Shown here one piece after another: positions 51,401 through 64,000 of a DNA stretch of 64,000 bases. Each line of letters begins with the position of its first letter. Position 1 is the stretch's first letter. The position numbers and the translations under genes are program-made. The DNA is from Strongylocentrotus droebachiensis (Eukaryota > Echinodermata > Echinoidea > Camarodonta > Strongylocentrotidae): NCBI GenBank assembly GCA_035222895.1, contig JAVYIG010000636.1, forward strand, positions 310,001 to 374,000. Direction: 5' to 3'. Under the pieces are notes generated by a model. It had not been told where the DNA came from. It saw only the letters and a list, made by a program, of their open reading frames with translations, and ran no database searches.

Positions 51401-54400
51401 AAAACACGCATTTTTGGACGTTTTCGTTCGTCACGGCCGAACGAAAAATAATTTCTCCGCAAAAGCTTTTGACCGAATATTCCTCATAATTTTCCGAACA
51501 ATTTGATACCAAGTTTATCTCTTTATCACTATTAATAACGGAATGAGCGTCCGTTCAAGATAACCGTCCGCACGCGCGATTTTTGTATTACATAGCGTAT
51601 GTGGGCAAAAACATGCCCATAAAAAGTCCATTGATATGAATAAGGACTGCCAATTTTTTTCCATATTTAGATAGAGTATGAGTCGAAGGTATGATTTCAT
51701 ATCTCATTTGGCCATTAAGTACATCTTGACGTCATCATAATGGCCTTGGAAGTCAAAAATACAAAAATGCATATTATGACGTCATTATGTTTATGGAAAA
51801 TTTAGTGTATTTCTCTTAATATTCATCGATTCTCTTCTAGATTTTAATATGTTGTAGCCGAGGCAATCGTCTTCGAGATCAGTCCACACCAATTTTCATT
51901 TAAATGATGTCATCATAGTAAAAAATTCAATTAAAGGCCACATGTCAAAATTTTCGTCATTTGCGTGTTATGTCTATGGAGGGTGAATTTTGTCCACACT
52001 ATGAATCTACATCGCATCCATCTTTCAGCACTATCTCGCTCATTTGTGCTTTGTTTTCTCCCAAATTTGGATATGTTATAGCTGAGACCATGGGCTATAA
52101 AAACGGTGTACTTTGTTTTTTAATCAGATGTTGGGATCATGTTGAAATTTTCGATCGAATGTTGAAATTGCAAATTTTGAAGGAATCATTAGGTGATACG
52201 TAACGAAGTCAACGTATCACCTATTGATTTCGTCAAGATTTTTATTATTATTATTATTCTGCCATGAATTTGTTCGCAGGATATCTCAAGACTGAATAAA
52301 GCCATTGTCATAAAACTTTCAATGATAATAGATCTTAGTCTAACTTAGAACTGTGTGACTTTTCAAAGACTCAAAATTATCGTGACGTCATCCAGGCGCC
52401 ATTTTGTGAAAATCAACTTATGATCATATCTTCATAACAGAAAGTCATTTCTCATTCATATTTGTCATGATCAAGGTCAATATTTGTCGGGTCAATTTCC
52501 GATCAATAAATGCGCGCAAAAATGCGCGTACGCGTAGGTGCGCGCGTTAATGCGCGCGTAAAATTTAAAATTGCTCAAAATCGTCTTAAATTTTTTTTGC
52601 ATACGTTTCAGGCCATTATAAGCATTTCATAAAAAATCGCGCAAAACACGCATTTTTGGACGTTTTCGTTCGTCACGGCCGAACGAAAAATAATTTCTCC
52701 GCAAAAGCTTTTGACCGAATATTCCTCATAATTTTCCGAACAATTTGATACCAAGTTTATCTCTTTATCACTATTAATAACGGAATGAGCGTCCGTTCAA
52801 GATAACCGTCCGCACGCGCGATTTTTGTATTACATAGCGTATGTGGGCAAAAACATGCCCATAAAAAGTCCATTGATATGAATAAGGACTGCCAATTTTT
52901 TTCCATATTTAGATAGAGTATGAGTCGAAGGTATGATTTCATATCTCATTTGGCCATTAAGTACATCTTGACGTCATCATAATGGCCTTGGAAGTCAAAA
53001 ATACAAAAATGCATATTATGACGTCATTATGTTTATGGAAAATTTAGTGTATTTCTCTTAATATTCATCGATTCTCTTCTAGATTTTAATATGTTGTAGC
53101 CGAGGCAATCGTCTTCGAGATCAGTCCACACCAATTTTCATTTAAATGATGTCATCATAGTAAAAAATTCAATTAAAGGCCACATGTCAAAATTTTCGTC
53201 ATTTGCGTGTTATGTCTATGGAGGGTGAATTTTGTCCACACTATGAATCTACATCGCATCCATCTTTCAGCACTATCTCGCTCATTTGTGCTTTGTTTTC
53301 TCCCAAATTTGGATATGTTATAGCTGAGACCATGGGCTATAAAAACGGTGTACTTTGTTTTTTAATCAGATGTTGGGATCATGTTGAAATTTTCGATCGA
53401 ATGTTGAAATTGCAAATTTTGAAGGAATCATTAGGTGATACGTAACGAAGTCAACGTATCACCTATTGATTTCGTCAAGATTTTTATTATTATTATTATT
53501 CTGCCATGAATTTGTTCGCAGGATATCTCAAGACTGAATAAAGCCATTGTCATAAAACTTTCAATGATAATAGATCTTAGTCTAACTTAGAACTGTGTGA
53601 CTTTTCAAAGACTCAAAATTATCGTGACGTCATCCAGGCGCCATTTTGTGAAAATCAACTTATGATCATATCTTCATAACAGAAAGTCATTTCTCATTCA
53701 TATTTGTCATGATCAAGGTCAATATTTGTCGGGTCAATTTCCGATCAATAAATGCGCGCAAAAATGCGCGTACGCGTAGGTGCGCGCGTTAATGCGCGCG
53801 TAAAATTTAAAATTGCTCAAAATCGTCTTAAATTTTTTTTGCATACGTTTCAGGCCATTATAAGCATTTCATAAAAAATCGCGCAAAACACGCATTTTTG
53901 GACGTTTTCGTTCGTCACGGCCGAACGAAAAATAATTTCTCCGCAAAAGCTTTTGACCGAATATTCCTCATAATTTTCCGAACAATTTGATACCAAGTTT
54001 ATCTCTTTATCACTATTAATAACGGAATGAGCGTCCGTTCAAGATAACCGTCCGCACGCGCGATTTTTGTATTACATAGCGTATGTGGGCAAAAACATGC
54101 CCATAAAAAGTCCATTGATATGAATAAGGACTGCCAATTTTTTTCCATATTTAGATAGAGTATGAGTCGAAGGTATGATTTCATATCTCATTTGGCCATT
54201 AAGTACATCTTGACGTCATCATAATGGCCTTGGAAGTCAAAAATACAAAAATGCATATTATGACGTCATTATGTTTATGGAAAATTTAGTGTATTTCTCT
54301 TAATATTCATCGATTCTCTTCTAGATTTTAATATGTTGTAGCCGAGGCAATCGTCTTCGAGATCAGTCCACACCAATTTTCATTTAAATGATGTCATCAT

Positions 54401-57400
54401 AGTAAAAAATTCAATTAAAGGCCACATGTCAAAATTTTCGTCATTTGCGTGTTATGTCTATGGAGGGTGAATTTTGTCCACACTATGAATCTACATCGCA
54501 TCCATCTTTCAGCACTATCTCGCTCATTTGTGCTTTGTTTTCTCCCAAATTTGGATATGTTATAGCTGAGACCATGGGCTATAAAAACGGTGTACTTTGT
54601 TTTTTAATCAGATGTTGGGATCATGTTGAAATTTTCGATCGAATGTTGAAATTGCAAATTTTGAAGGAATCATTAGGTGATACGTAACGAAGTCAACGTA
54701 TCACCTATTGATTTCGTCAAGATTTTTATTATTATTATTATTCTGCCATGAATTTGTTCGCAGGATATCTCAAGACTGAATAAAGCCATTGTCATAAAAC
54801 TTTCAATGATAATAGATCTTAGTCTAACTTAGAACTGTGTGACTTTTCAAAGACTCAAAATTATCGTGACGTCATCCAGGCGCCATTTTGTGAAAATCAA
54901 CTTATGATCATATCTTCATAACAGAAAGTCATTTCTCATTCATATTTGTCATGATCAAGGTCAATATTTGTCGGGTCAATTTCCGATCAATAAATGCGCG
55001 CAAAAATGCGCGTACGCGTAGGTGCGCGCGTTAATGCGCGCGTAAAATTTAAAATTGCTCAAAATCGTCTTAAATTTTTTTTGCATACGTTTCAGGCCAT
55101 TATAAGCATTTCATAAAAAATCGCGCAAAACACGCATTTTTGGACGTTTTCGTTCGTCACGGCCGAACGAAAAATAATTTCTCCGCAAAAGCTTTTGACC
55201 GAATATTCCTCATAATTTTCCGAACAATTTGATACCAAGTTTATCTCTTTATCACTATTAATAACGGAATGAGCGTCCGTTCAAGATAACCGTCCGCACG
55301 CGCGATTTTTGTATTACATAGCGTATGTGGGCAAAAACATGCCCATAAAAAGTCCATTGATATGAATAAGGACTGCCAATTTTTTTCCATATTTAGATAG
55401 AGTATGAGTCGAAGGTATGATTTCATATCTCATTTGGCCATTAAGTACATCTTGACGTCATCATAATGGCCTTGGAAGTCAAAAATACAAAAATGCATAT
55501 TATGACGTCATTATGTTTATGGAAAATTTAGTGTATTTCTCTTAATATTCATCGATTCTCTTCTAGATTTTAATATGTTGTAGCCGAGGCAATCGTCTTC
55601 GAGATCAGTCCACACCAATTTTCATTTAAATGATGTCATCATAGTAAAAAATTCAATTAAAGGCCACATGTCAAAATTTTCGTCATTTGCGTGTTATGTC
55701 TATGGAGGGTGAATTTTGTCCACACTATGAATCTACATCGCATCCATCTTTCAGCACTATCTCGCTCATTTGTGCTTTGTTTTCTCCCAAATTTGGATAT
55801 GTTATAGCTGAGACCATGGGCTATAAAAACGGTGTACTTTGTTTTTTAATCAGATGTTGGGATCATGTTGAAATTTTCGATCGAATGTTGAAATTGCAAA
55901 TTTTGAAGGAATCATTAGGTGATACGTAACGAAGTCAACGTATCACCTATTGATTTCGTCAAGATTTTTATTATTATTATTATTCTGCCATGAATTTGTT
56001 CGCAGGATATCTCAAGACTGAATAAAGCCATTGTCATAAAACTTTCAATGATAATAGATCTTAGTCTAACTTAGAACTGTGTGACTTTTCAAAGACTCAA
56101 AATTATCGTGACGTCATCCAGGCGCCATTTTGTGAAAATCAACTTATGATCATATCTTCATAACAGAAAGTCATTTCTCATTCATATTTGTCATGATCAA
56201 GGTCAATATTTGTCGGGTCAATTTCCGATCAATAAATGCGCGCAAAAATGCGCGTACGCGTAGGTGCGCGCGTTAATGCGCGCGTAAAATTTAAAATTGC
56301 TCAAAATCGTCTTAAATTTTTTTTGCATACGTTTCAGGCCATTATAAGCATTTCATAAAAAATCGCGCAAAACACGCATTTTTGGACGTTTTCGTTCGTC
56401 ACGGCCGAACGAAAAATAATTTCTCCGCAAAAGCTTTTGACCGAATATTCCTCATAATTTTCCGAACAATTTGATACCAAGTTTATCTCTTTATCACTAT
56501 TAATAACGGAATGAGCGTCCGTTCAAGATAACCGTCCGCACGCGCGATTTTTGTATTACATAGCGTATGTGGGCAAAAACATGCCCATAAAAAGTCCATT
56601 GATATGAATAAGGACTGCCAATTTTTTTCCATATTTAGATAGAGTATGAGTCGAAGGTATGATTTCATATCTCATTTGGCCATTAAGTACATCTTGACGT
56701 CATCATAATGGCCTTGGAAGTCAAAAATACAAAAATGCATATTATGACGTCATTATGTTTATGGAAAATTTAGTGTATTTCTCTTAATATTCATCGATTC
56801 TCTTCTAGATTTTAATATGTTGTAGCCGAGGCAATCGTCTTCGAGATCAGTCCACACCAATTTTCATTTAAATGATGTCATCATAGTAAAAAATTCAATT
56901 AAAGGCCACATGTCAAAATTTTCGTCATTTGCGTGTTATGTCTATGGAGGGTGAATTTTGTCCACACTATGAATCTACATCGCATCCATCTTTCAGCACT
57001 ATCTCGCTCATTTGTGCTTTGTTTTCTCCCAAATTTGGATATGTTATAGCTGAGACCATGGGCTATAAAAACGGTGTACTTTGTTTTTTAATCAGATGTT
57101 GGGATCATGTTGAAATTTTCGATCGAATGTTGAAATTGCAAATTTTGAAGGAATCATTAGGTGATACGTAACGAAGTCAACGTATCACCTATTGATTTCG
57201 TCAAGATTTTTATTATTATTATTATTCTGCCATGAATTTGTTCGCAGGATATCTCAAGACTGAATAAAGCCATTGTCATAAAACTTTCAATGATAATAGA
57301 TCTTAGTCTAACTTAGAACTGTGTGACTTTTCAAAGACTCAAAATTATCGTGACGTCATCCAGGCGCCATTTTGTGAAAATCAACTTATGATCATATCTT

Positions 57401-58455
57401 CATAACAGAAAGTCATTTCTCATTCATATTTGTCATGATCAAGGTCAATATTTGTCGGGTCAATTTCCGATCAATAAATGCGCGCAAAAATGCGCGTACG
57501 CGTAGGTGCGCGCGTTAATGCGCGCGTAAAATTTAAAATTGCTCAAAATCGTCTTAAATTTTTTTTGCATACGTTTCAGGCCATTATAAGCATTTCATAA
57601 AAAATCGCGCAAAACACGCATTTTTGGACGTTTTCGTTCGTCACGGCCGAACGAAAAATAATTTCTCCGCAAAAGCTTTTGACCGAATATTCCTCATAAT
57701 TTTCCGAACAATTTGATACCAAGTTTATCTCTTTATCACTATTAATAACGGAATGAGCGTCCGTTCAAGATAACCGTCCGCACGCGCGATTTTTGTATTA
57801 CATAGCGTATGTGGGCAAAAACATGCCCATAAAAAGTCCATTGATATGAATAAGGACTGCCAATTTTTTTCCATATTTAGATAGAGTATGAGTCGAAGGT
57901 ATGATTTCATATCTCATTTGGCCATTAAGTACATCTTGACGTCATCATAATGGCCTTGGAAGTCAAAAATACAAAAATGCATATTATGACGTCATTATGT
58001 TTATGGAAAATTTAGTGTATTTCTCTTAATATTCATCGATTCTCTTCTAGATTTTAATATGTTGTAGCCGAGGCAATCGTCTTCGAGATCAGTCCACACC
58101 AATTTTCATTTAAATGATGTCATCATAGTAAAAAATTCAATTAAAGGCCACATGTCAAAATTTTCGTCATTTGCGTGTTATGTCTATGGAGGGTGAATTT
58201 TGTCCACACTATGAATCTACATCGCATCCATCTTTCAGCACTATCTCGCTCATTTGTGCTTTGTTTTCTCCCAAATTTGGATATGTTATAGCTGAGACCA
58301 TGGGCTATAAAAACGGTGTACTTTGTTTTTTAATCAGATGTTGGGATCATGTTGAAATTTTCGATCGAATGTTGAAATTGCAAATTTTGAAGGAATCATT
58401 AGGTGATACGTAACGAAGTCAACGTATCACCTATTGATTTCGTCAAGATTTTTAT
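27406..58455 (+). repeat. A3: tandem array, 25 units of 1242 bp
   Basis: 31,050 bp, exactly 25 x 1242, with units starting at 27406 and every 1242 bp to 57214. It sits between the CTAGT of E9 and the TAGGTG of E10. I found no base difference among the units where I compared them, nor any change in length. Each has three TGACGTCA sites, the CGCG tract, the specific hairpin, the TATA-like box and the terminal 56-bp fold-back. No protein gene: the frames of 80 codons (+) and 61 codons (-) are repeated copies of the same chance frames. Identity this high means very recent amplification, strong homogenisation, or an assembly effect. Confidence 0.95.
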
Positions 58456-60497
58456 TAGGTGATACGTAACGAAGTCAACGTATCACCTATTGATTTCGTC
58501 AAGATTTTCTTTTTTTTTTTTTTTTCTTTTATTATTCTTCCTCGATTTTGTTCGCAGGATATCTCAAGATTGAATAAAGCCATTGTCATGAAACTTGCCA
58601 TGGTGATAGATCTTAGTCTAACTTAGAACTGCGTGACTTTTCAAAGACTCAAAATTATCGTGACGTCATCCAGGCGCCATTTTGTGAAAATCAACTAATG
58701 ATCATATCTTCATAACGGATAGTAATTTTTAATTCATATTTATCATGAATATGATCAATATCCGTCTGGTCAATTTCAGGTCAAAAAATGCGCGCAAAAA
58801 TGCGCGTACGCTTTTGTCCGCGCGTTTACGCGCGCGAAATTTTTTAAAATGCTCCAAATCATCCCAAATTTTTTTTACATACGTTTCAGGCCATATGGAG
58901 CATTTGATAAAAAAATTACGCACACGCCCATGCGCGCGCGTTTTCGCGCGTACTGGCATTTTGCAACATAGAATCGCCGATTTTTTTCTGTCATCATATT
59001 TGGTACATTTTTCCAAGCATTTTGATAATTTGTTCACCTTTTATTAACGCAATGAGCGTCCGTCAAAGTTGACAGCACGCGCGGATTTGCGTTATCTTTA
59101 TCCACAATACATTGGCAAAAACATGCCTATATAAAATTAATTGTAACTCTTTATAATAGATAAAAACTCCTAATATTTTTTCATATTTGGATAGATTATG
59201 AGTCGGAGATATGATTTCATGTCTCATTTGATCCTCAATTAACTTATGACGTCATCATAATGGCCTCCAAACTCAAAATTTCAATTTGCATATTATGACG
59301 TCAGCATATTTTTGGAAAATTGATTGTATCTCTGTAAATATCGATCAATTTTCTTTCAAATTTTAATATGTTCTAGCTGAGACAATTTTCTACAAATGCA
59401 GTATTCACAATTTTTATTTTTGACAAAAGTATCATGGTGTATTTTTGCGATTAAAGGAGGCATGTCAATTTTTCACATTTTGCGTGTATTCTCTATGGGA
59501 CATGACTTTTTCTCAAAACTGGATTCTACACTCCTGTCTTTCGCGAGCAAAATCTCCGTTGTTTTAGCTTCATTTTCGCTGAGCTTCGAATATGTTGTAG
59601 CTGAGACAATGAGCTATCACAAGTGTGCCCTTTATTTTTCGATTAGATGCCGGGATCATGCTCATATTTCACTTGCAAAGTAGGATTTCAGAATTCCATT
59701 TCCCGTTTACGTGTAATCGCTATGGGAGATGTTTTGGTATATCGGTAACGCACTTGACTTCCAACCTCGAGATCCCTGGTTCGAGTCCGGGTGTCTCCAA
59801 CAATTTTTTGCTTCACTTTTTTTTCCTTTTGACCTTCACTGTACCATCTCCTTTGATTATTTAAACACGTAGAATCGCAAATAATGTCATAAATAACCCT
59901 TTTTACTTTATTATTACCCTATTTTCACTTAATCCATTACTTTTTGCGTGTAAACCCTATGGGAGATGACTTTTTCTCAAATCTGGAGTCTACATTCCTG
60001 TCTTTTGCGAGCAATATCGCCGTTATTTCTGCTTGGATTTTGTTGATTTTTGAGTATGTTGTAGCTGAGACTATATGCTATCTAAATCAACCCTCATTTT
60101 TTCAATAAGATGCCATGATCGCGCTCATGATCATGATCATGATCATCATGATCATCATTATCATAATGATGATAATCATTTATCAATTACATTTTCATTT
60201 CTTTGAATAAGATAAAATCGTCAAAAGGTGTTCTTCATGATGTAAATTAGAGTCAAATGTGTAACTGGTTACTGCACAGGGTCAAAGGTCATATATTGTT
60301 TGAATCTATCTTCCCTAGATCCATGATGATCAAGGAAACACAATTTAATCTTGACATATGAATAGATCATAATGGGAGAAGCATATAAATGGGAGAAGCA
60401 TTTTACAAAACAATATATCGTGTAATGCATTATTCGTTATGTAAACCATTATCATACGTATCACCTAATTCGTCTAAGTGACGAATTAAAGTCTAGT
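58456..60497 (+). mobile_element. E10: type B element, mosaic of E6-like and E2-like sequence
   Basis: The copy is 2.04 kb with complete ends. The first 165 bp or so (poly-T microsatellite, AAGATTGAATAAAGCC, CTTGCCATGGTGATAG) match E6. From about 58640 it matches E2 almost base for base through the CGCG tracts and modules. It carries the tRNA-like module and ATGATC tract and ends in hairpin and CTAG-T. No gene. Confidence 0.7.
59725..59798 (+). ncRNA. tRNA-like module in E10
   Basis: Identical in layout to the E2 copy: A and B boxes intact, would-be anticodon TCC, 9-nt loop, followed by six T. Confidence 0.6.
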
Positions 60498-63400
60498 TAT
60501 TATTATTATTCTGCCATGAATTTGTTCGCAGGATATCTCAAGACTGAATAAAGCCATTGTCATAAAACTTTCAATGATAATAGATCTTAGTCTAACTTAG
60601 AACTGTGTGACTTTTCAAAGACTCAAAATTATCGTGACGTCATCCAGGCGCCATTTTGTGAAAATCAACTTATGATCATATCTTCATAACAGAAAGTCAT
60701 TTCTCATTCATATTTGTCATGATCAAGGTCAATATTTGTCGGGTCAATTTCCGATCAATAAATGCGCGCAAAAATGCGCGTACGCGTAGGTGCGCGCGTT
60801 AATGCGCGCGTAAAATTTAAAATTGCTCAAAATCGTCTTAAATTTTTTTTGCATACGTTTCAGGCCATTATAAGCATTTCATAAAAAATCGCGCAAAACA
60901 CGCATTTTTGGACGTTTTCGTTCGTCACGGCCGAACGAAAAATAATTTCTCCGCAAAAGCTTTTGACCGAATATTCCTCATAATTTTCCGAACAATTTGA
61001 TACCAAGTTTATCTCTTTATCACTATTAATAACGGAATGAGCGTCCGTTCAAGATAACCGTCCGCACGCGCGATTTTTGTATTACATAGCGTATGTGGGC
61101 AAAAACATGCCCATAAAAAGTCCATTGATATGAATAAGGACTGCCAATTTTTTTCCATATTTAGATAGAGTATGAGTCGAAGGTATGATTTCATATCTCA
61201 TTTGGCCATTAAGTACATCTTGACGTCATCATAATGGCCTTGGAAGTCAAAAATACAAAAATGCATATTATGACGTCATTATGTTTATGGAAAATTTAGT
61301 GTATTTCTCTTAATATTCATCGATTCTCTTCTAGATTTTAATATGTTGTAGCCGAGGCAATCGTCTTCGAGATCAGTCTACACCAATTTTCATTTAAATG
61401 ATGTCATCATAGTAAAAAATTCAATTAAAGGCCACATGTCAAAATTTTCGTCATTTGCGTGTTATGTCTATGGAGGGTGAATTTTGTCCACACTATGAAT
61501 CTACATCGCATCCATCTTTCAGCACTATCTCGCTCATTTGTGCTTTGTTTTCTCCCAAATTTGGATATGTTATAGCTGAGACCATGGGCTATAAAAACGG
61601 TGTACTTTGTTTTTTAATCAGATGTTGGGATCATGTTGAAATTTTCGATCGAATGTTGAAATTGCAAATTTTGAAGGAATCATTAGGTGATACGTAACGA
61701 AGTCAACGTATCACCTATTGATTTCGTCAAGATTTTTATTATTATTATTATTCTGCCATGAATTTGTTCGCAGGATATCTCAAGACTGAATAAAGCCATT
61801 GTCATAAAACTTTCAATGATAATAGATCTTAGTCTAACTTAGAACTGTGTGACTTTTCAAAGACTCAAAATTATCGTGACGTCATCCAGGCGCCATTTTG
61901 TGAAAATCAACTTATGATCATATCTTCATAACAGAAAGTCATTTCTCATTCATATTTGTCATGATCAAGGTCAATATTTGTCGGGTCAATTTCCGATCAA
62001 TAAATGCGCGCAAAAATGCGCGTACGCGTAGGTGCGCGCGTTAATGCGCGCGTAAAATTTAAAATTGCTCAAAATCGTCTTAAATTTTTTTTGCATACGT
62101 TTCAGGCCATTATAAGCATTTCATAAAAAATCGCGCAAAACACGCATTTTTGGACGTTTTCGTTCGTCACGGCCGAACGAAAAATAATTTCTCCGCAAAA
62201 GCTTTTGACCGAATATTCCTCATAATTTTCCGAACAATTTGATACCAAGTTTATCTCTTTATCACTATTAATAACGGAATGAGCGTCCGTTCAAGATAAC
62301 CGTCCGCACGCGCGATTTTTGTATTACATAGCGTATGTGGGCAAAAACATGCCCATAAAAAGTCCATTGATATGAATAAGGACTGCCAATTTTTTTCCAT
62401 ATTTAGATAGAGTATGAGTCGAAGGTATGATTTCATATCTCATTTGGCCATTAAGTACATCTTGACGTCATCATAATGGCCTTGGAAGTCAAAAATACAA
62501 AAATGCATATTATGACGTCATTATGTTTATGGAAAATTTAGTGTATTTCTCTTAATATTCATCGATTCTCTTCTAGATTTTAATATGTTGTAGCCGAGGC
62601 AATCGTCTTCGAGATCAGTCCACACCAATTTTCATTTAAATGATGTCATCATAGTAAAAAATTCAATTAAAGGCCACATGTCAAAATTTTCGTCATTTGC
62701 GTGTTATGTCTATGGAGGGTGAATTTTGTCCACACTATGAATCTACATCGCATCCATCTTTCAGCACTATCTCGCTCATTTGTGCTTTGTTTTCTCCCAA
62801 ATTTGGATATGTTATAGCTGAGACCATGGGCTATAAAAACGGTGTACTTTGTTTTTTAATCAGATGTTGGGATCATGTTGAAATTTTCGATCGAATGTTG
62901 AAATTGCAAATTTTGAAGGAATCATTAGGTGATACGTAACGAAGTCAACGTATCACCTATTGATTTCGTCAAGATTTTTATTATTATTATTATTCTGCCA
63001 TGAATTTGTTCGCAGGATATCTCAAGACTGAATAAAGCCATTGTCATAAAACTTTCAATGATAATAGATCTTAGTCTAACTTAGAACTGTGTGACTTTTC
63101 AAAGACTCAAAATTATCGTGACGTCATCCAGGCGCCATTTTGTGAAAATCAACTTATGATCATATCTTCATAACAGAAAGTCATTTCTCATTCATATTTG
63201 TCATGATCAAGGTCAATATTTGTCGGGTCAATTTCCGATCAATAAATGCGCGCAAAAATGCGCGTACGCGTAGGTGCGCGCGTTAATGCGCGCGTAAAAT
63301 TTAAAATTGCTCAAAATCGTCTTAAATTTTTTTTGCATACGTTTCAGGCCATTATAAGCATTTCATAAAAAATCGCGCAAAACACGCATTTTTGGACGTT

Positions 63401-64000
63401 TTCGTTCGTCACGGCCGAACGAAAAATAATTTCTCCGCAAAAGCTTTTGACCGAATATTCCTCATAATTTTCCGAACAATTTGATACCAAGTTTATCTCT
63501 TTATCACTATTAATAACGGAATGAGCGTCCGTTCAAGATAACCGTCCGCACGCGCGATTTTTGTATTACATAGCGTATGTGGGCAAAAACATGCCCATAA
63601 AAAGTCCATTGATATGAATAAGGACTGCCAATTTTTTTCCATATTTAGATAGAGTATGAGTCGAAGGTATGATTTCATATCTCATTTGGCCATTAAGTAC
63701 ATCTTGACGTCATCATAATGGCCTTGGAAGTCAAAAATACAAAAATGCATATTATGACGTCATTATGTTTATGGAAAATTTAGTGTATTTCTCTTAATAT
63801 TCATCGATTCTCTTCTAGATTTTAATATGTTGTAGCCGAGGCAATCGTCTTCGAGATCAGTCCACACCAATTTTCATTTAAATGATGTCATCATAGTAAA
63901 AAATTCAATTAAAGGCCACATGTCAAAATTTTCGTCATTTGCGTGTTATGTCTATGGAGGGTGAATTTTGTCCACACTATGAATCTACATCGCATCCATC
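60498..64000 (+). repeat. A4: tandem array, at least 2.8 units, runs off the window
   Basis: Units start at 60498, 61740 and 62982; the third is cut by the window end after 1019 bp. The array starts right after the CTAGT of E10, like the others. The first unit carries T at 61379, the same rare change as unit 2 of A2. No gene. Confidence 0.95.

Noticed and set aside
27406-58455. CRISPR or bacterial repeat array
   Set aside because: The whole 1242-bp period is conserved with no unique spacers, and the setting (LINE fragment, Pol III boxes) is eukaryotic.

Overview
The window is eukaryotic, almost certainly metazoan, repeat DNA. It is AT-rich and has no intact protein gene. The only recognisable coding sequence is a broken LINE-type endonuclease fragment. 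The tRNA-derived Pol III-like modules, the LINE fragment and the rolling-circle-transposon-like termini suggest an invertebrate, possibly marine; that last point is a weak guess from general style.

Everything is one repeat superfamily, all head-to-tail on the + strand. I see ten dispersed-type elements (E1 to E10, 1.4 to 2.7 kb) and five blocks of a perfect-period 1242-bp tandem unit (A0 to A4). Order: A0 (1-459, end of an array), E1 (460-2501), A1 (2 units, 2502-4985), E2 (4986-7033), E3 (7034-8433), A2 (6 units, 8434-15885), E4 (15886-18022), E5 (18023-19855), E6 (19856-21899), E7 (21900-23301), E8 (23302-26005, carries the endonuclease fragment), E9 (26006-27405), A3 (25 units, 27406-58455), E10 (58456-60497), A4 (at least 2.8 units, 60498-64000, runs off the window). 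The arrays make up about 45 kb of the 64 kb.

The elements look like non-autonomous Helentron/Helitron2-type (rolling-circle) transposons. The ATIR-bearing copies start with TAGGTGATACGTA. All copies carry its reverse complement, or most of it, about 30 bp inside the 3' end (asymmetric terminal inverted repeats). They then have a 9-10 bp stem hairpin and end in CTAG next to T. Three body types occur: A (the tandem unit, and the 5' part of E8), B (E1, E2, E4, E6, E10, and in part E5; these carry a tRNA-like module with Pol III A and B boxes), and C (E3, E7, E9). Elements that start without the inverted repeat (E3, E5, E7, E9) always follow one that has it, so the pair looks like a dimeric higher-order unit.

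The most interesting point is the tandem unit. It keeps the 5' terminus of the family but lacks the whole 3' end: inverted repeat, hairpin and CTAG. It is present as exact integer multiples (0, 0, 2, 6, 25) between the same two junction sequences, CTAGT and TAGGTG. That is what one would expect if rolling-circle replication ran on without its terminator and produced concatemers, although unequal exchange could also give it. Apart from one shared base change, I saw no differences between the units.
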